Source: Verrucomicrobiota bacterium (GTDB taxonomy: Bacteria; Verrucomicrobiota; Verrucomicrobiia; Limisphaerales; CAIMTB01). From it: a stretch of 46,892 nt of DNA. The first letter of the stretch is position 1, and each line of letters starts with the position of its first letter. The notes beneath the pieces are model-generated. The model saw only the letters and a program-made list of their open reading frames with translations. It was not told the origin of the DNA and searched no databases. This document shows, one piece after another, positions 1 through 8,485 of this stretch. Made by a program: the position numbers and the translations under genes. The stretch covers positions 1 to 46,892 of the forward strand of contig CAUJJW010000270.1 of assembly GCA_963205105.1 (NCBI GenBank). Direction: 5' to 3'.

Positions 1-150
1 GCGCCCGCCCGCCGCCCCCCGTCACAGCCAGCCCAGGATCCACAGGCACCCAGGCGGCCCGGCACTTCATCCGGCCCCACGTGGTCCTCCCGTCGAAAAG
101 AGGGCCGTGTCCTCCGACAACACGGTGATGCGCCCCACGCCGCTTCCCCG

Positions 151-165
151 CTTGCGCGGCGCAAG
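151..165. promoter_or_regulatory. short perfect dyad upstream of thioredoxin-like gene
   Basis: CTTGCGC and GCGCAAG flank a single G, giving a perfect 7-bp inverted repeat about 70 bp before the thioredoxin-like start. It could be an operator half-site pair or chance in GC-rich DNA. The rest of positions 1-233 shows no gene I can support. Confidence 0.25.
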
Positions 166-233
166 AGATGGGCCCACGGTGTCGGCCAAGATCCGGCCCC
201 CAAGCCACCATGCTCCCAAGGAGGAATCATCTC

Positions 234-683
234 ATGAACCGCACCCTGCTCGCCTGCCTCGCCATGCTCACGCTGGCCCTCTCCACCTCCGCCGCAGAAT
301 GGCGAACGGATTTCGAGGCCGCCAAGTCCGAGGCCAAAAAGGACAGCAAGATCATCGTCATGAACTTCACCGGCTCGGATTGGTGCGGGTTCTGCATCAA
401 GATGAAGAAGGACACCCTCGACATGAAGGCCTTCACCGACTACGCCGCCAAAAACGCCGTGCTGGTCGAAGTCGATTTCCCCAGCCGCAAGAAACTTCCC
501 GCCGCCCAGGCCAAAGCCAACGACGCGCTGCGCAAGAAGTTCGAGGTGGAAGGCTACCCCACCTTCGTGTTCACCGATGCCGCCGGCAAGGAACTCGGCC
601 GTCACGTCGGCTACCTCCAGGGCGGTCCGCTTGCCTTCATCGACCGCCTCGAAAAGGCCAAGGGCAAAGCCAAGACCCCCTGA
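234..683 (+). CDS. exported thioredoxin-family protein
   Basis: A 149-residue protein with a cleavable signal peptide (about residues 1-21, ending STSAAE) and a thioredoxin fold. The redox motif is WCGFC, with cysteines at 51 and 54. The later GYPTFVF stretch contains the cis-proline typical of thioredoxins. It probably acts in the periplasm as a thiol-disulfide oxidoreductase or reductant carrier, like other DUF255/thioredoxin_7 type proteins; the substrate is unknown. The start is set by a strong AAGGAGG at 218-224, nine bases before the ATG. An in-frame upstream extension to 168 lacks such a site and would bury the signal peptide. The gene stands alone and converges on the TatD gene, with 12 bp between the stops. 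Confidence 0.88.
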   Translation: MNRTLLACLAMLTLALSTSAAEWRTDFEAAKSEAKKDSKIIVMNFTGSDWCGFCIKMKKDTLDMKAFTDYAAKNAVLVEVDFPSRKKLPAAQAKANDALRKKFEVEGYPTFVFTDAAGKELGRHVGYLQGGPLAFIDRLEKAKGKAKTP

Positions 684-695
684 GCCAGCGCCCCC

Positions 696-1493
696 TCACG
701 TCAGACCGCGGAAAAATTCACGGGCCGTCGCGCACGTCGCCCGGCTCAGTTCGTCCAGCGAACATCCCTTGTAGCCCGCCACGGCCTCGGCGAGTTCGCG
801 CACATACGCCGGTTCACAGCGCTTCCCTCGATACGGGATCGGCGCCAGAAACGGGCAGTCCGTCTCCAGCATGAAGGAACCCATCGGCACCGCTCCAAGC
901 GCGTCCCGCACGTTCTGAGCGCTCTTGAAGGTCGTGATCCCGGTGAAGCTCACCAACGAACCCGCCGCCAACACTTCCTTCGCCTCCACGGCAGTCGCCG
1001 TGAAACAGTGCACCACCCCGCGCGTCCGCCCCCGGTACTCCGCCAGCACCGACAACGCCTCCTGAAACGCTTCGCGCTGGTGAATCACGCAGTTGAGACC
1101 CAACGACGACGCCACCTCGAGTTGCTGACGGTACAAACTCCGCTGTCGGCTCCGCACGTGCTCCAATTCTTCCGGTGACTTGTCGCCCAACCGGTACCAG
1201 TCCAGCCCCGTCTCTCCAATGCCCACCACCTTCGGCTGGCGCGCCAGTTCCGTCAGTTCCGGCACAATGTTTTCAGGTTCCTCGTGGGCATGGTTCGGAT
1301 GCACCCCAACCACCGCGTAAACCGACGGAAATCGCCCCGCCAACTCAACCACCCGCCGGCTCCCCGCCAACGTCGTGCCAATACAGAGAATCCGGCTAAT
1401 CCCGGCCCCCGTGGCCCGCTCCACCACCGCCTCCAAATCCGCCGTAAAATCTGGGAAGTCCAGATGGGCATGCGTGTCGAAGAATTCCGCCAT
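696..1493 (-). CDS. TatD-family metal-dependent hydrolase (DNase)
   Basis: A 265-residue TIM-barrel hydrolase of the TatD/YcfH family. The N-terminal DTHAHLDF carries the HxH metal-binding pair. GIGETGLDW holds the bridging glutamate, NCVIHQREAF and GVVHCFTATA the further metal histidines, and LETDCPFLAP the conserved aspartate. Length and motif order match full-length family members, which are Mg-dependent 3'-5' exonucleases active on DNA or RNA. It is cytoplasmic. The gene is divergent from the beta-lactamase/DUF1343 fusion, with 92 bp between starts. Which paralogue type (TatD, YcfH or YjjV) cannot be told from sequence reading. Confidence 0.93.
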   Translation of the reverse strand: MAEFFDTHAHLDFPDFTADLEAVVERATGAGISRILCIGTTLAGSRRVVELAGRFPSVYAVVGVHPNHAHEEPENIVPELTELARQPKVVGIGETGLDWYRLGDKSPEELEHVRSRQRSLYRQQLEVASSLGLNCVIHQREAFQEALSVLAEYRGRTRGVVHCFTATAVEAKEVLAAGSLVSFTGITTFKSAQNVRDALGAVPMGSFMLETDCPFLAPIPYRGKRCEPAYVRELAEAVAGYKGCSLDELSRATCATAREFFRGLT

Positions 1494-1585
1494 GATCCCG
1501 GGACGCTAACCCCAACCCATCCCGAGGTCAGCCACCGTTCCTGCTTGGCACAAGAATCCTCTTCCCGCTCCGGCACCACCGACCG

Positions 1586-4027
1586 ATGCTGGTGCTGGAT
1601 CTCATGCTGCCCCGACTCGCCCCGCTCATCCCCGCCCTGCTCGTCTGCCTCATCTTTTTTGCCGCCTGCGCGCCACCCCAGCCAGGTTCCACCGCCGGCC
1701 CAACCCATAGCCCTACCGAGTCCGCCCGAACCGCGCCTCGTCCTCCCGTCTTTCGCGCACCCAAGCTCGCCGAAATCGACGCCGCCATCCTCACCTCCAT
1801 TTCCAACCAGGCCCTCCCCGGCGCCGTTCTTTGGCTGGAACGTCACGGCTCCAATGTCCACAAGGCCTACGGCCAACGCGCCATCCTCCCCACAACCGAG
1901 CCGATGTCCGAGGACACGATCTTCGACGCCGCCTCCCTGACCAAGGTCATCGCCACCACCCCAGCCATCCTGCTGCTCGCCGAACGCGGAAAGCTCCGCA
2001 TCGACGCGCCCGTCCGCGAGTATCTCCCCCGCTTCACCGGCGACGGACGCGACGCCATCACCGTCCGCCACCTGCTCACACACACTTCCGGCCTCCGACC
2101 CGGCATCGCGCTCCGCCCCGATTGGTCAGGGTATGAAGCCGGGATCGAACGCGCCGTTTCTGAGAAACCCACCGATCCGCCCGAGCGCCGTTTCCGCTAC
2201 AGCGACGTGAATTTCATCCTCCTGGGAGAAATCGTACGGCAGGTCAGCGGCCAATCCCTCGACGCGTTCTGCGCCACCCAGTTGTACCAGCCCCTCCGGA
2301 TGTCCGACACCGGGTTCCGACCCGCCACCAACCTGCTGCCACGCATCGCCCCCACCACGCTCGAAGGCGCAGCCTACCTCCGAGGGGTGGTGCACGACCC
2401 CACCTCGCGTCGCATGGATGGCGTCGCCGGTCACGCCGGGTTGTTCACCACCGCCGCCGACCTCGCCCGCTTCGCCCGGATGTTCCTCGCCGGCGGCGAA
2501 CTCGACGGCGTCCGCGTGTTCCAACCGGAAACCGTCCGTCAGATGACCACCGTCCAATCCCCCATCGCCCTCACCGAAGCCCGGCGCGGTCTCGGCTGGG
2601 ACATCGATTCACCGTACAACGGCCCCCGAGGCGAACACTTTCCCGTGGGAAGCTACGGACACACGGGCTGGACCGGCACTTCCCTGTGGATCGATCCGTT
2701 CTCCAGCACGTTTGTGATCCTGATGTCCAACCGGAATCACCCCACCGAAGACGGCAACGTGCTGCCGCTCCGCCGCCAGGTTGGCACCCTCGCCGCCGAG
2801 GCCATCGAGGGATTCAACTTCCACGGAGTCTCCGAAGCCCTGCCCCGCCAAACCAAACCATCCACGACCCCGCGTTCCACCACGCCCTCCGGATCCGCGG
2901 GTTCACCCGTCCTGAACGGCATCGATGTCCTCGTCGCCCAGAAATACGCACCCCTGCGCAGACGCCGGATCGCGCTCATCACCAACCACACCGGGATCGA
3001 CCGGGATCGCAACCCGACCATCGACCTGCTCAAGAACGCACCCGATGTCGATCTGCGCGCGCTCTTCAGCCCGGAACACGGCATCCGGGGGCAATTCGAT
3101 GAGAATGTTCCCGACGGTGTCGACACCAAGACCGGCCTGCCCATCTACAGCCTGTACGGTGAAACCCGCCAGCCGCGTCCGGAACAACTCAAGGACCTGG
3201 ACGCCCTCGTGTTCGACATCCAGGACATCGGTTGCCGTTTCTACACCTATGTCGCGACCATGGGCCTCTGCCTGGAAGCCGCCGGCAAGGCCAACCTTGA
3301 GTTTGTGGTCCTCGACCGCGTCAACCCGATCAACGGCGTGAGCGTGGAAGGCCCGGTGTACCGGGGCAGCACCAACCATTTCGTGGCCTTTCATGCCCTC
3401 CCCCTGCGGCACGGCATGACCGTCGGAGAACTCGCCCGCATGTTCAACGCGGAGAAGGCCTGGAACGCCCGCCTCACGGTCATCCCCATCGAAGGCTGGA
3501 AACGGTCCCAGGGATTCGATGAAACCGGGCTGCCGTGGATCTCCACGTCGCCGAACATGCGGAATCTCAAACAGGCCTTCCTCTACCCGGGCGTGGGGCT
3601 GGTCGAGTTCGCGGTCTCGGTGGGCCGCGGCACCGACACGCCCTTTGAGGTGGTTGGCGCTCCCTATGTCGATGACCGGCGCTTCGCCGAGGAACTCAAT
3701 CGCGCCGGCCTTCCCGGCATCCGCTTCGTGCCGATCCGTTTCACCCCCAAGGCGAGCGTCTTCAAGGATCAGGCGTGCGGCGGCGTCTACCTGATGCTGA
3801 ACGACCGCGAAACCTGTCGCGTGGTGGACGTCGGCATTGTCCTGGCCGCGACGCTGCATCGACTGCATCCCAAGGAGTTTCCCTTGGCCAAGATTTCGAC
3901 GCTGTTGCAGCACCCGGCGACCGAGCAGGCGATCCGGTCTGGAAAACCGCTGTCGGAGATCAAGGCGCTGTGGTCGACGGACCTGGCGGAGTTCCAGGCC
4001 CGGCGCGGGAACTTTCTGATTTACTGA
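1586..4027 (+). CDS. fused beta-lactamase-fold hydrolase and DUF1343 (NamZ-like, GH171) lipoprotein
   Basis: One 813-residue chain with two enzyme modules. Residues 1-28 form a lipoprotein signal (FFAAC, lipid cysteine at 28). Residues about 60-410 are a serine beta-lactamase/AmiE-type fold with S117-L-T-K120, Y205-S-D-V-N209 and H359-T-G, the three catalytic boxes. After a Thr/Ser/Pro-rich linker (about 415-440), residues 443-813 are a complete DUF1343 domain with the SPEHGIRG box (glutamate 497) and the FDIQDIGCRFYTY block. DUF1343 includes NamZ, an exo-beta-N-acetylmuramidase, and Bacillus has separate amiE and namZ genes in one locus. I infer a bifunctional periplasmic muropeptide-recycling enzyme. 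The start could also be the ATG at 1604. Confidence 0.9.
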   Translation: MLVLDLMLPRLAPLIPALLVCLIFFAACAPPQPGSTAGPTHSPTESARTAPRPPVFRAPKLAEIDAAILTSISNQALPGAVLWLERHGSNVHKAYGQRAILPTTEPMSEDTIFDAASLTKVIATTPAILLLAERGKLRIDAPVREYLPRFTGDGRDAITVRHLLTHTSGLRPGIALRPDWSGYEAGIERAVSEKPTDPPERRFRYSDVNFILLGEIVRQVSGQSLDAFCATQLYQPLRMSDTGFRPATNLLPRIAPTTLEGAAYLRGVVHDPTSRRMDGVAGHAGLFTTAADLARFARMFLAGGELDGVRVFQPETVRQMTTVQSPIALTEARRGLGWDIDSPYNGPRGEHFPVGSYGHTGWTGTSLWIDPFSSTFVILMSNRNHPTEDGNVLPLRRQVGTLAAEAIEGFNFHGVSEALPRQTKPSTTPRSTTPSGSAGSPVLNGIDVLVAQKYAPLRRRRIALITNHTGIDRDRNPTIDLLKNAPDVDLRALFSPEHGIRGQFDENVPDGVDTKTGLPIYSLYGETRQPRPEQLKDLDALVFDIQDIGCRFYTYVATMGLCLEAAGKANLEFVVLDRVNPINGVSVEGPVYRGSTNHFVAFHALPLRHGMTVGELARMFNAEKAWNARLTVIPIEGWKRSQGFDETGLPWISTSPNMRNLKQAFLYPGVGLVEFAVSVGRGTDTPFEVVGAPYVDDRRFAEELNRAGLPGIRFVPIRFTPKASVFKDQACGGVYLMLNDRETCRVVDVGIVLAATLHRLHPKEFPLAKISTLLQHPATEQAIRSGKPLSEIKALWSTDLAEFQARRGNFLIY

Positions 4028-4047
4028 CGGCGGAAGAAAAAAGCCGA

Positions 4048-4075
4048 TTGACGGATCGATTCCACTCCCCATACT
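4048..4075 (+). promoter_or_regulatory. sigma-70-type promoter of tRNA-Asp
   Basis: TTGACG (4048-4053, five of six consensus bases), a 16-bp spacer and CATACT (4070-4075, four of six). Initiation would fall near 4082, about ten bases before the mature tRNA end, as expected for a tRNA gene. Confidence 0.7.
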
Positions 4076-4092
4076 GCGCGTCCCTTGTTTGC

Positions 4093-4169
4093 GGGGGTGT
4101 AGCTCAATTGGTTAGAGCGCTGCCCTGTCACGGCAGAGGTTACGGGTTCGAGCCCCGCCACTCCCGCCA
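4093..4169 (+). tRNA. tRNA-Asp (GTC anticodon)
   Basis: A full cloverleaf with encoded CCA. The acceptor GGGGGTG pairs with CACTCCC, followed by discriminator G and CCA at 4167-4169. The D arm contains GCTCAATTGGTTAGAGC. The anticodon stem CTGCC/GGCAG carries the loop CTGTCAC, anticodon GTC. The T arm has loop TTCGAGC. The outermost T-stem position is an A-C mismatch (4142/4158), which is unusual but tolerable. The G discriminator and GTC anticodon agree on aspartate. No integrated element is seen downstream; 4170-4394 holds nothing recognisable. Confidence 0.95.
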
Positions 4170-4394
4170 TTTTTCCCCGCAAGGATCGGGCTTCTGGGAC
4201 CTTCCTGACAGTTTCCTGACGGTTACGTCGGGAATCCCATGGGAGCAGGCAAACCCCCGCTTCTGCCACGGCTTCCGGCGGTTCAAAGCACGAACCCGCG
4301 TCGCTTGACGTCCGAAAACCCGGCACGCTCAACGCCTGGACCCCTTCCCAAACCCAAGACCGATCCCCGGTCACGTCCATCAGCTCCGGTCAGA

Positions 4395-5213
4395 TCAGGC
4401 GAGCTCGGGTCGTTCGCGCACCAATGAAACACGACCGGTGCCGAGGTCATACATCGACCCGGCCATCGCCATCCTGCCCTGTTTCTCCAACTCCCGCAGG
4501 ATCGGAGATTCGGCGCGGATCGCGTCCATCGTCAGGCGTACGTGCGTGCTGGCCACGGCATCCACATAGGCAGGGTTTCGGCTCGTTTTCTCCCCCGGGT
4601 AGGGTGTCGCGGCGATGGCCTTGCCGATCTTCGCCATGAGCGACGTCAAGCGGCCCAGGCGAACCTGGTCAATGGCCGCCCGGATCACCCCGCAGCAGGT
4701 GTGCCCCACCACCATGACGAGTTTGGCCCCGGCTGAAACCGTGGCCGACTCCATCGAGCCCAGGATATCCTCATTCACGACGTTGCCGGCGATCTGAACG
4801 TTGAGACTCTCGCCGACCCCCAAGTCACAGACGGTTTCCATCAGCGCGCGGCTGTCCAAGCAGGTGAGAAACACCACCTTCGGAGGCTGACCCTCGGCGG
4901 CGGCTGCTCGTTGTTGGGCGAAGACATCCCGCTCCTGGCGCTGGCCGGCGAGGAAGCGCCGATTGCCCTCCAGAACGGCGTTCAGTACGTCCGCGGGGGT
5001 GAGGGCGTCGCGCGGAACTTCGGTCGACCACGTGCCCCCGACATGCGAGGTCGCGCCGACAGCCAGGGCCGGGAGAGCGACAGCCCCCAGGGCGGAAACC
5101 AGAAAGCCCCTCCGTGAAAGCCGGCATGCCCGGCAACCGGGGATGGCGCCTTCGAGCGGTGAAGTGGATAAGTCAACAGGGTCCGAATGCATGGTGGAAT
5201 TTCTTGTGCTCAC
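4395..5213 (-). CDS. Tat-exported beta-class carbonic anhydrase
   Basis: A 272-residue beta-carbonic anhydrase interconverting CO2 and bicarbonate. Zinc ligands are C118 (in CLDSR, with the D120/R122 dyad), H171 and C174 (in HTCCGV). Residues 31-56 form a twin-arginine signal (SRRGFLVSALG followed by an Ala-rich hydrophobic stretch), so the folded, metal-loaded enzyme should be exported. The chosen start is a GTG at 5213; an ATG at 5192 also keeps the Tat signal, and neither has a clear ribosome site. The gene lies alone between tRNA-Asp and the isocitrate dehydrogenase operon. Family assignment is firm; physiological role (carbon supply, pH or bicarbonate uptake) is inference. Confidence 0.92.
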   Translation of the reverse strand: MSTRNSTMHSDPVDLSTSPLEGAIPGCRACRLSRRGFLVSALGAVALPALAVGATSHVGGTWSTEVPRDALTPADVLNAVLEGNRRFLAGQRQERDVFAQQRAAAAEGQPPKVVFLTCLDSRALMETVCDLGVGESLNVQIAGNVVNEDILGSMESATVSAGAKLVMVVGHTCCGVIRAAIDQVRLGRLTSLMAKIGKAIAATPYPGEKTSRNPAYVDAVASTHVRLTMDAIRAESPILRELEKQGRMAMAGSMYDLGTGRVSLVRERPELA

Positions 5214-5287
5214 AGATGGAAGGAATGTTGGAGGTCAACGAACAGGCGACATCGGTTCCAGGCTCGACCCGTCGCGATGTCAGCAGG

Positions 5288-5319
5288 GGGCCTGCGCCTG
5301 CGAATCCAGACGCAGGCCC
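5288..5319. other. hairpin downstream of isocitrate dehydrogenase
   Basis: GGGCCTGCG and CGCAGGCCC form a 9-bp stem about 50 bases beyond the isocitrate dehydrogenase stop. There is no T-run on either side, so it is a weak terminator candidate or a transcript-stabilising hairpin. Confidence 0.3.
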
Positions 5320-5365
5320 GATGTGAATGAACCCGGGAAAATTCCCTCACCCAGGGAATCCGCGG

Positions 5366-6814
5366 TCAGTCCTCACCTTGGGCCTTGGTGAAACCGACCT
5401 TGCCATCGAACTCCTGCAGTTTCTCAAGGTGCATCCAGCGCAGGCCTGCGGACTGAAGGGAACCCAACAACCCATGAACTTTGTCCAAAGGCAGATCCCC
5501 GTTCGGCGCGCCGTAGAGAAACCGGCAGCGCCAGTGGTCGACACAGTCGGTGGACGCCCCACGGACCGGATAAACCTGGGTTCCACGATTGGAGATCATC
5601 TTCAGCGTGAAACCGGACGCGCTGCCCAATTGCGTGAGCAGTCCTCCCAGCACATCCGGTGTCTTGTCGGACTCGACGAACACATCGAGGCCAACCGTGC
5701 GCCGGTCCTTGGGTGTGACCGGCACGGACGACGCCGCGGGCGCCGGAATGATCAGGGGCTTGTGCGGGCGAGCGCGCCATTCGGGAAGGGATCGACCGAG
5801 GTTCGCGATCACAGCGTCGGTGAAGGCCCGGGTTCCGGCGGCGCGGGCGTCCCCCACCACGTCGCGCGTCACCGTCTTCCCTTCGGCCAGGGTGACCACC
5901 ACCGCCGCCTCGATCCTGGCCGCGGCCTCCATCTCGCCCAGGTGCCGGAGCAGCATCACTCCGGAAAGAATCATGGCGGTGGGATTCGCCACATCCTTGC
6001 CGGCGTATTTCGGGGCGGAACCATGGACCGCCTCGAAGATGGCAACCTCATGCCCGATGTTGGCGGACGGGGCAAAACCCAGTCCGCCGACCAGTGCCGA
6101 AGTCAGGTCGCTGAGAATGTCTCCATTCATGTTCGTGGTGACGATGACCTCGAACTGCTCGGGCTTCTTCACCAACTGATGCGCGCAATTGTCGACCACG
6201 ATGTGTTGGGCGCGGATCCCCGGAAACTGGGGGGCTCTCTCCTCGAAGGTTCGTTTCAGCAGGCCTTCGGTGAGCTTCATGATGTTCGCCTTGGTCGCGC
6301 AATGAATCGAAGACCGCCCCTCCGAACGCGCCACTTGGAAGGCCAGGTCCACGATCTTTTCACAACCCTTGCGCGAGATGAGCTTGAGGCACTGGGCGAC
6401 TCCGGCGGTCTGCATGTGCTCAATACCCGCGTAGAGATCCTCCACATTCTCCCGAACCACCACGAGATCGATGCCCCGACCGCTGAACGGGGTTCGAACA
6501 CCGGGAAATTCGCGAATGGGACGAATATTGCCGAACGTCTCGAACAGTTTGCGCAAGGTGACGTTGGCGCTTTTCTCGCCAAAGCCCACGGGCGTTTCCA
6601 GCGGTCCTTTCAGTGCCAATCGGGTGCGCCCGATGGAGTCCATCGTTTCCTTGGGAACACCCGAGGCGACTCCCTTGAGGAAAACCGAGGCCCCGGCGTG
6701 TGCCGTCTCCCACACGATACGGGCACCCGAGGCGTCGATGATCCGACATGCCGCATGGGTGACCTCGGGTCCGATACCGTCGCCCGGAATGAGAGTGACT
6801 GAATGGGTTTTCAT
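5366..6814 (-). CDS. icd: isocitrate dehydrogenase, long form with C-terminal extra domain
   Basis: A 482-residue member of the isocitrate/isopropylmalate dehydrogenase family, catalysing oxidative decarboxylation of isocitrate to 2-oxoglutarate. N-terminal VTLIPGDGIGPEV is the family signature. Residues in the middle give VVRENVEDLYAGIEH and the metal/substrate block NGDILSDLTSALVGGLG. About 130 further residues after an Ala/Pro linker form the additional C-terminal domain known from the long Thermus-type enzymes. The ATG at 6814 is chosen because it matches the family N-terminus and overlaps the upstream stop in an ATGA, indicating translational coupling with the preceding gene. Cofactor preference (NAD or NADP) cannot be decided safely from reading alone. 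Confidence 0.9.
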   Translation of the reverse strand: MKTHSVTLIPGDGIGPEVTHAACRIIDASGARIVWETAHAGASVFLKGVASGVPKETMDSIGRTRLALKGPLETPVGFGEKSANVTLRKLFETFGNIRPIREFPGVRTPFSGRGIDLVVVRENVEDLYAGIEHMQTAGVAQCLKLISRKGCEKIVDLAFQVARSEGRSSIHCATKANIMKLTEGLLKRTFEERAPQFPGIRAQHIVVDNCAHQLVKKPEQFEVIVTTNMNGDILSDLTSALVGGLGFAPSANIGHEVAIFEAVHGSAPKYAGKDVANPTAMILSGVMLLRHLGEMEAAARIEAAVVVTLAEGKTVTRDVVGDARAAGTRAFTDAVIANLGRSLPEWRARPHKPLIIPAPAASSVPVTPKDRRTVGLDVFVESDKTPDVLGGLLTQLGSASGFTLKMISNRGTQVYPVRGASTDCVDHWRCRFLYGAPNGDLPLDKVHGLLGSLQSAGLRWMHLEKLQEFDGKVGFTKAQGED

Positions 6815-7320
6815 GCTGCGACGCGCGTCAGGTTGACGTTCCCAGCAACAGCGACGGACCATGGGGCAGCCAGTCTGCCCGCCCCGCCCATCCAACGAAT
6901 CGCGACCTCCTCGGCGACACGTTCGAGACTCCAAACCTCCTTCGAGACGCGGGTCCAACCCGTGGGCGACTCATCGCCGTCGAGACGGACCGTCAAGGTG
7001 TTGGCGTGGACCCAGGCTCCGCGATAGTCGTCGTTCAACTTTCCCAATAACTCGGAGGGCTGCCGAAGACTAATCCACAACGCCTCGCCGGGCAGCGACG
7101 CCGAGAACTTCACCAGCACCGGATCTTCCAGGGGCATCAGCCAGTGGGTTGGCTGGGCAAAGGATCTCAGATGTTCCAGGGACGCCAATCCAAGGGCAAT
7201 TCCCAGTCGGCCTCCCGGTCCCACAAGGCAGCGTCCATCCCAGGAGTTGGGCAATGGAAGGACGCCCGCATCGCATGTCCTGGTTCTGTGTTCTGTTTTT
7301 TGTCTCCGTTCGTTTTTCAC
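6811..7320 (-). CDS. hypothetical protein coupled to icd
   Basis: A reading frame of up to 169 residues whose stop overlaps the icd start by ATGA. I recognise no family. It has no signal peptide or membrane segment. Codon use is like the neighbours across the last 140 residues, where Trp and acidic residues are frequent. The first 20 or so residues are AAA-rich and lysine/arginine-rich and look like leader DNA, so the true start may be inside (for example a TTG near 7257). The gene faces the LysR-family regulator across 92 bp that contain a clear inverted repeat, so joint control of this gene and icd by that regulator is plausible. Confidence 0.55.
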   Translation of the reverse strand: MKNERRQKTEHRTRTCDAGVLPLPNSWDGRCLVGPGGRLGIALGLASLEHLRSFAQPTHWLMPLEDPVLVKFSASLPGEALWISLRQPSELLGKLNDDYRGAWVHANTLTVRLDGDESPTGWTRVSKEVWSLERVAEEVAIRWMGGAGRLAAPWSVAVAGNVNLTRVAA

Positions 7321-7364
7321 GCGGCAGCTTCATACCCAGGCCACCAACGCAGGGGGTATTCGAT

Positions 7365-7388
7365 AAACAGAAATTGTTCGTTCTGTTT
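7365..7388. promoter_or_regulatory. inverted repeat, candidate LysR-type operator
   Basis: AAACAGAA (7365-7372) and TTCTGTTT (7381-7388) are perfect 8-bp arms separated by 8 bp. The site lies in the AT-richer divergent gap, 24 bp before the LysR-family start and 44 bp before the other divergent start. LysR regulators usually bind such dyads and control themselves plus the divergent unit. Confidence 0.5.
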
Positions 7389-7412
7389 TCTGAAACACCA
7401 CAGGTTACCCCC

Positions 7413-8321
7413 GTGCCGCAGCTCAACTACCATCATCTCCGGTACTTCCGCGTCATCGCTCAGGAACGCAATCTGACTCGTGCCGCCCGTCTCCTCAACG
7501 TCTCGGCCTCCGCCCTGAGCACGCAGCTTCGCACCCTCGAATCCCAACTCGGCCGCCCCCTTTTCGATCGCACCCAGAAGTCTCTCCAACTGACGGAAGC
7601 CGGAATCCTCGCACTTCAGTACGCCGAGACCATTTTCCGCGCCGGGGACGAACTTCTCGACACCTTCGCCGGCAAACCCAACCAGCGCAGCAGTGTGCTC
7701 CGCGTCGGGGCCATGGCCACCTTGTCACGGAACTTTCAGCTCGACTTCATCCGTCCAGCCTTCGCCTCCCACAACGTCGAGGTGGTCCTGCGTTCGGGTG
7801 ATTTGCCTGAGCTTCTGGAGCTACTCGAACGGTACGAAATCGACATCCTCCTCTCCACCGGCCCGGTCCGCAGGGACGGTCACCGGCGCATCGCGAGTCA
7901 TCTCATCGCCGAATACCCGGTCAGCCTCGTCGCAGCCCCCCAGCTGAAAATCCCCACCGGCCGATTCCCCGCCAACCTCCGCCACCTGCCCCTCGTCCTT
8001 CCCAGTCCCCAAAGCGGTATGCGGGAGGCCTTCGATGCCATGCTCGCCGCCGCAGGTGTCCAACCCCTGGTCGCCGCCGAGGTCGATGACATGGCCATGT
8101 TGCGCCTGCTCGCCCGTGAGGGCGTCGGCGCCACCCTCGTCCCTCCCGTCGTCGTGAAAGACGAGCTTCTGGAGGGTCGCGTCCGCGAAATTTGGCGGGT
8201 GCCCGGCCTCAACAAACCATTCTTCGCCATCACCCTTCAGCGCCAGTTCCCCAATCCCTGGGTCAGTCAGTTGCTCCAGCAATCCGGCGTCTCCCCTTCG
8301 CGTGGCCAAAAGTCTTCCTGA
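7413..8321 (+). CDS. LysR-family transcriptional regulator, NhaR-like
   Basis: A 302-residue LysR-type regulator. Residues 1-60 are the winged helix-turn-helix (NYHHLRYFRVIAQERNLTRAARLLNVSASALSTQL region), closest in wording to NhaR-type activators. The remainder is the effector-binding domain with two alternating alpha/beta halves. I choose the GTG at 7413 because it directly precedes the conserved LNYHHLRYF start and gives the normal family length; the frame is open further upstream but that would encode the divergent gap. The gene is divergent from the hypothetical-icd unit. The ligand is unknown, and NhaR-like sequence does not prove a sodium role here since no antiporter gene is near. 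Confidence 0.88.
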   Translation: MPQLNYHHLRYFRVIAQERNLTRAARLLNVSASALSTQLRTLESQLGRPLFDRTQKSLQLTEAGILALQYAETIFRAGDELLDTFAGKPNQRSSVLRVGAMATLSRNFQLDFIRPAFASHNVEVVLRSGDLPELLELLERYEIDILLSTGPVRRDGHRRIASHLIAEYPVSLVAAPQLKIPTGRFPANLRHLPLVLPSPQSGMREAFDAMLAAAGVQPLVAAEVDDMAMLRLLAREGVGATLVPPVVVKDELLEGRVREIWRVPGLNKPFFAITLQRQFPNPWVSQLLQQSGVSPSRGQKSS

Positions 8322-8427
8322 AGCGATGCGATTCCCTCGTACCCGTTTGAGTTCACTACCCTGCTCCGGCTGAGCGCCGCACCTCGATCCTCAAGGCAAA
8401 GGGCGCACCCGCAACGACGAGCAACGA

Positions 8428-8442
8428 CCCAAGCACCTTGGG
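8428..8442. other. small hairpin between convergent genes
   Basis: CCCAAG, loop CAC, CTTGGG, lying between the convergent LysR and amidohydrolase genes. It may help stop transcription from either side but has no T-run. Confidence 0.25.
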
Positions 8443-8485
8443 CCGCCTTTGCCGATGGTCGATGGGACCTCGGGGTTCGCTCGGT

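Noticed and set aside
1..233. Partial gene entering from the left edge
   Set aside because: Several frames are open but none shows a recognisable protein; the only firm signal is the ribosome site of the thioredoxin-like gene.
4170..4394. tRNA-associated integration site
   Set aside because: No duplicated tRNA 3' end and no integrase in the window.
5288..5319. Intrinsic terminator after icd
   Set aside because: Stem is good but there is no T-run on either strand; kept only as a hairpin.
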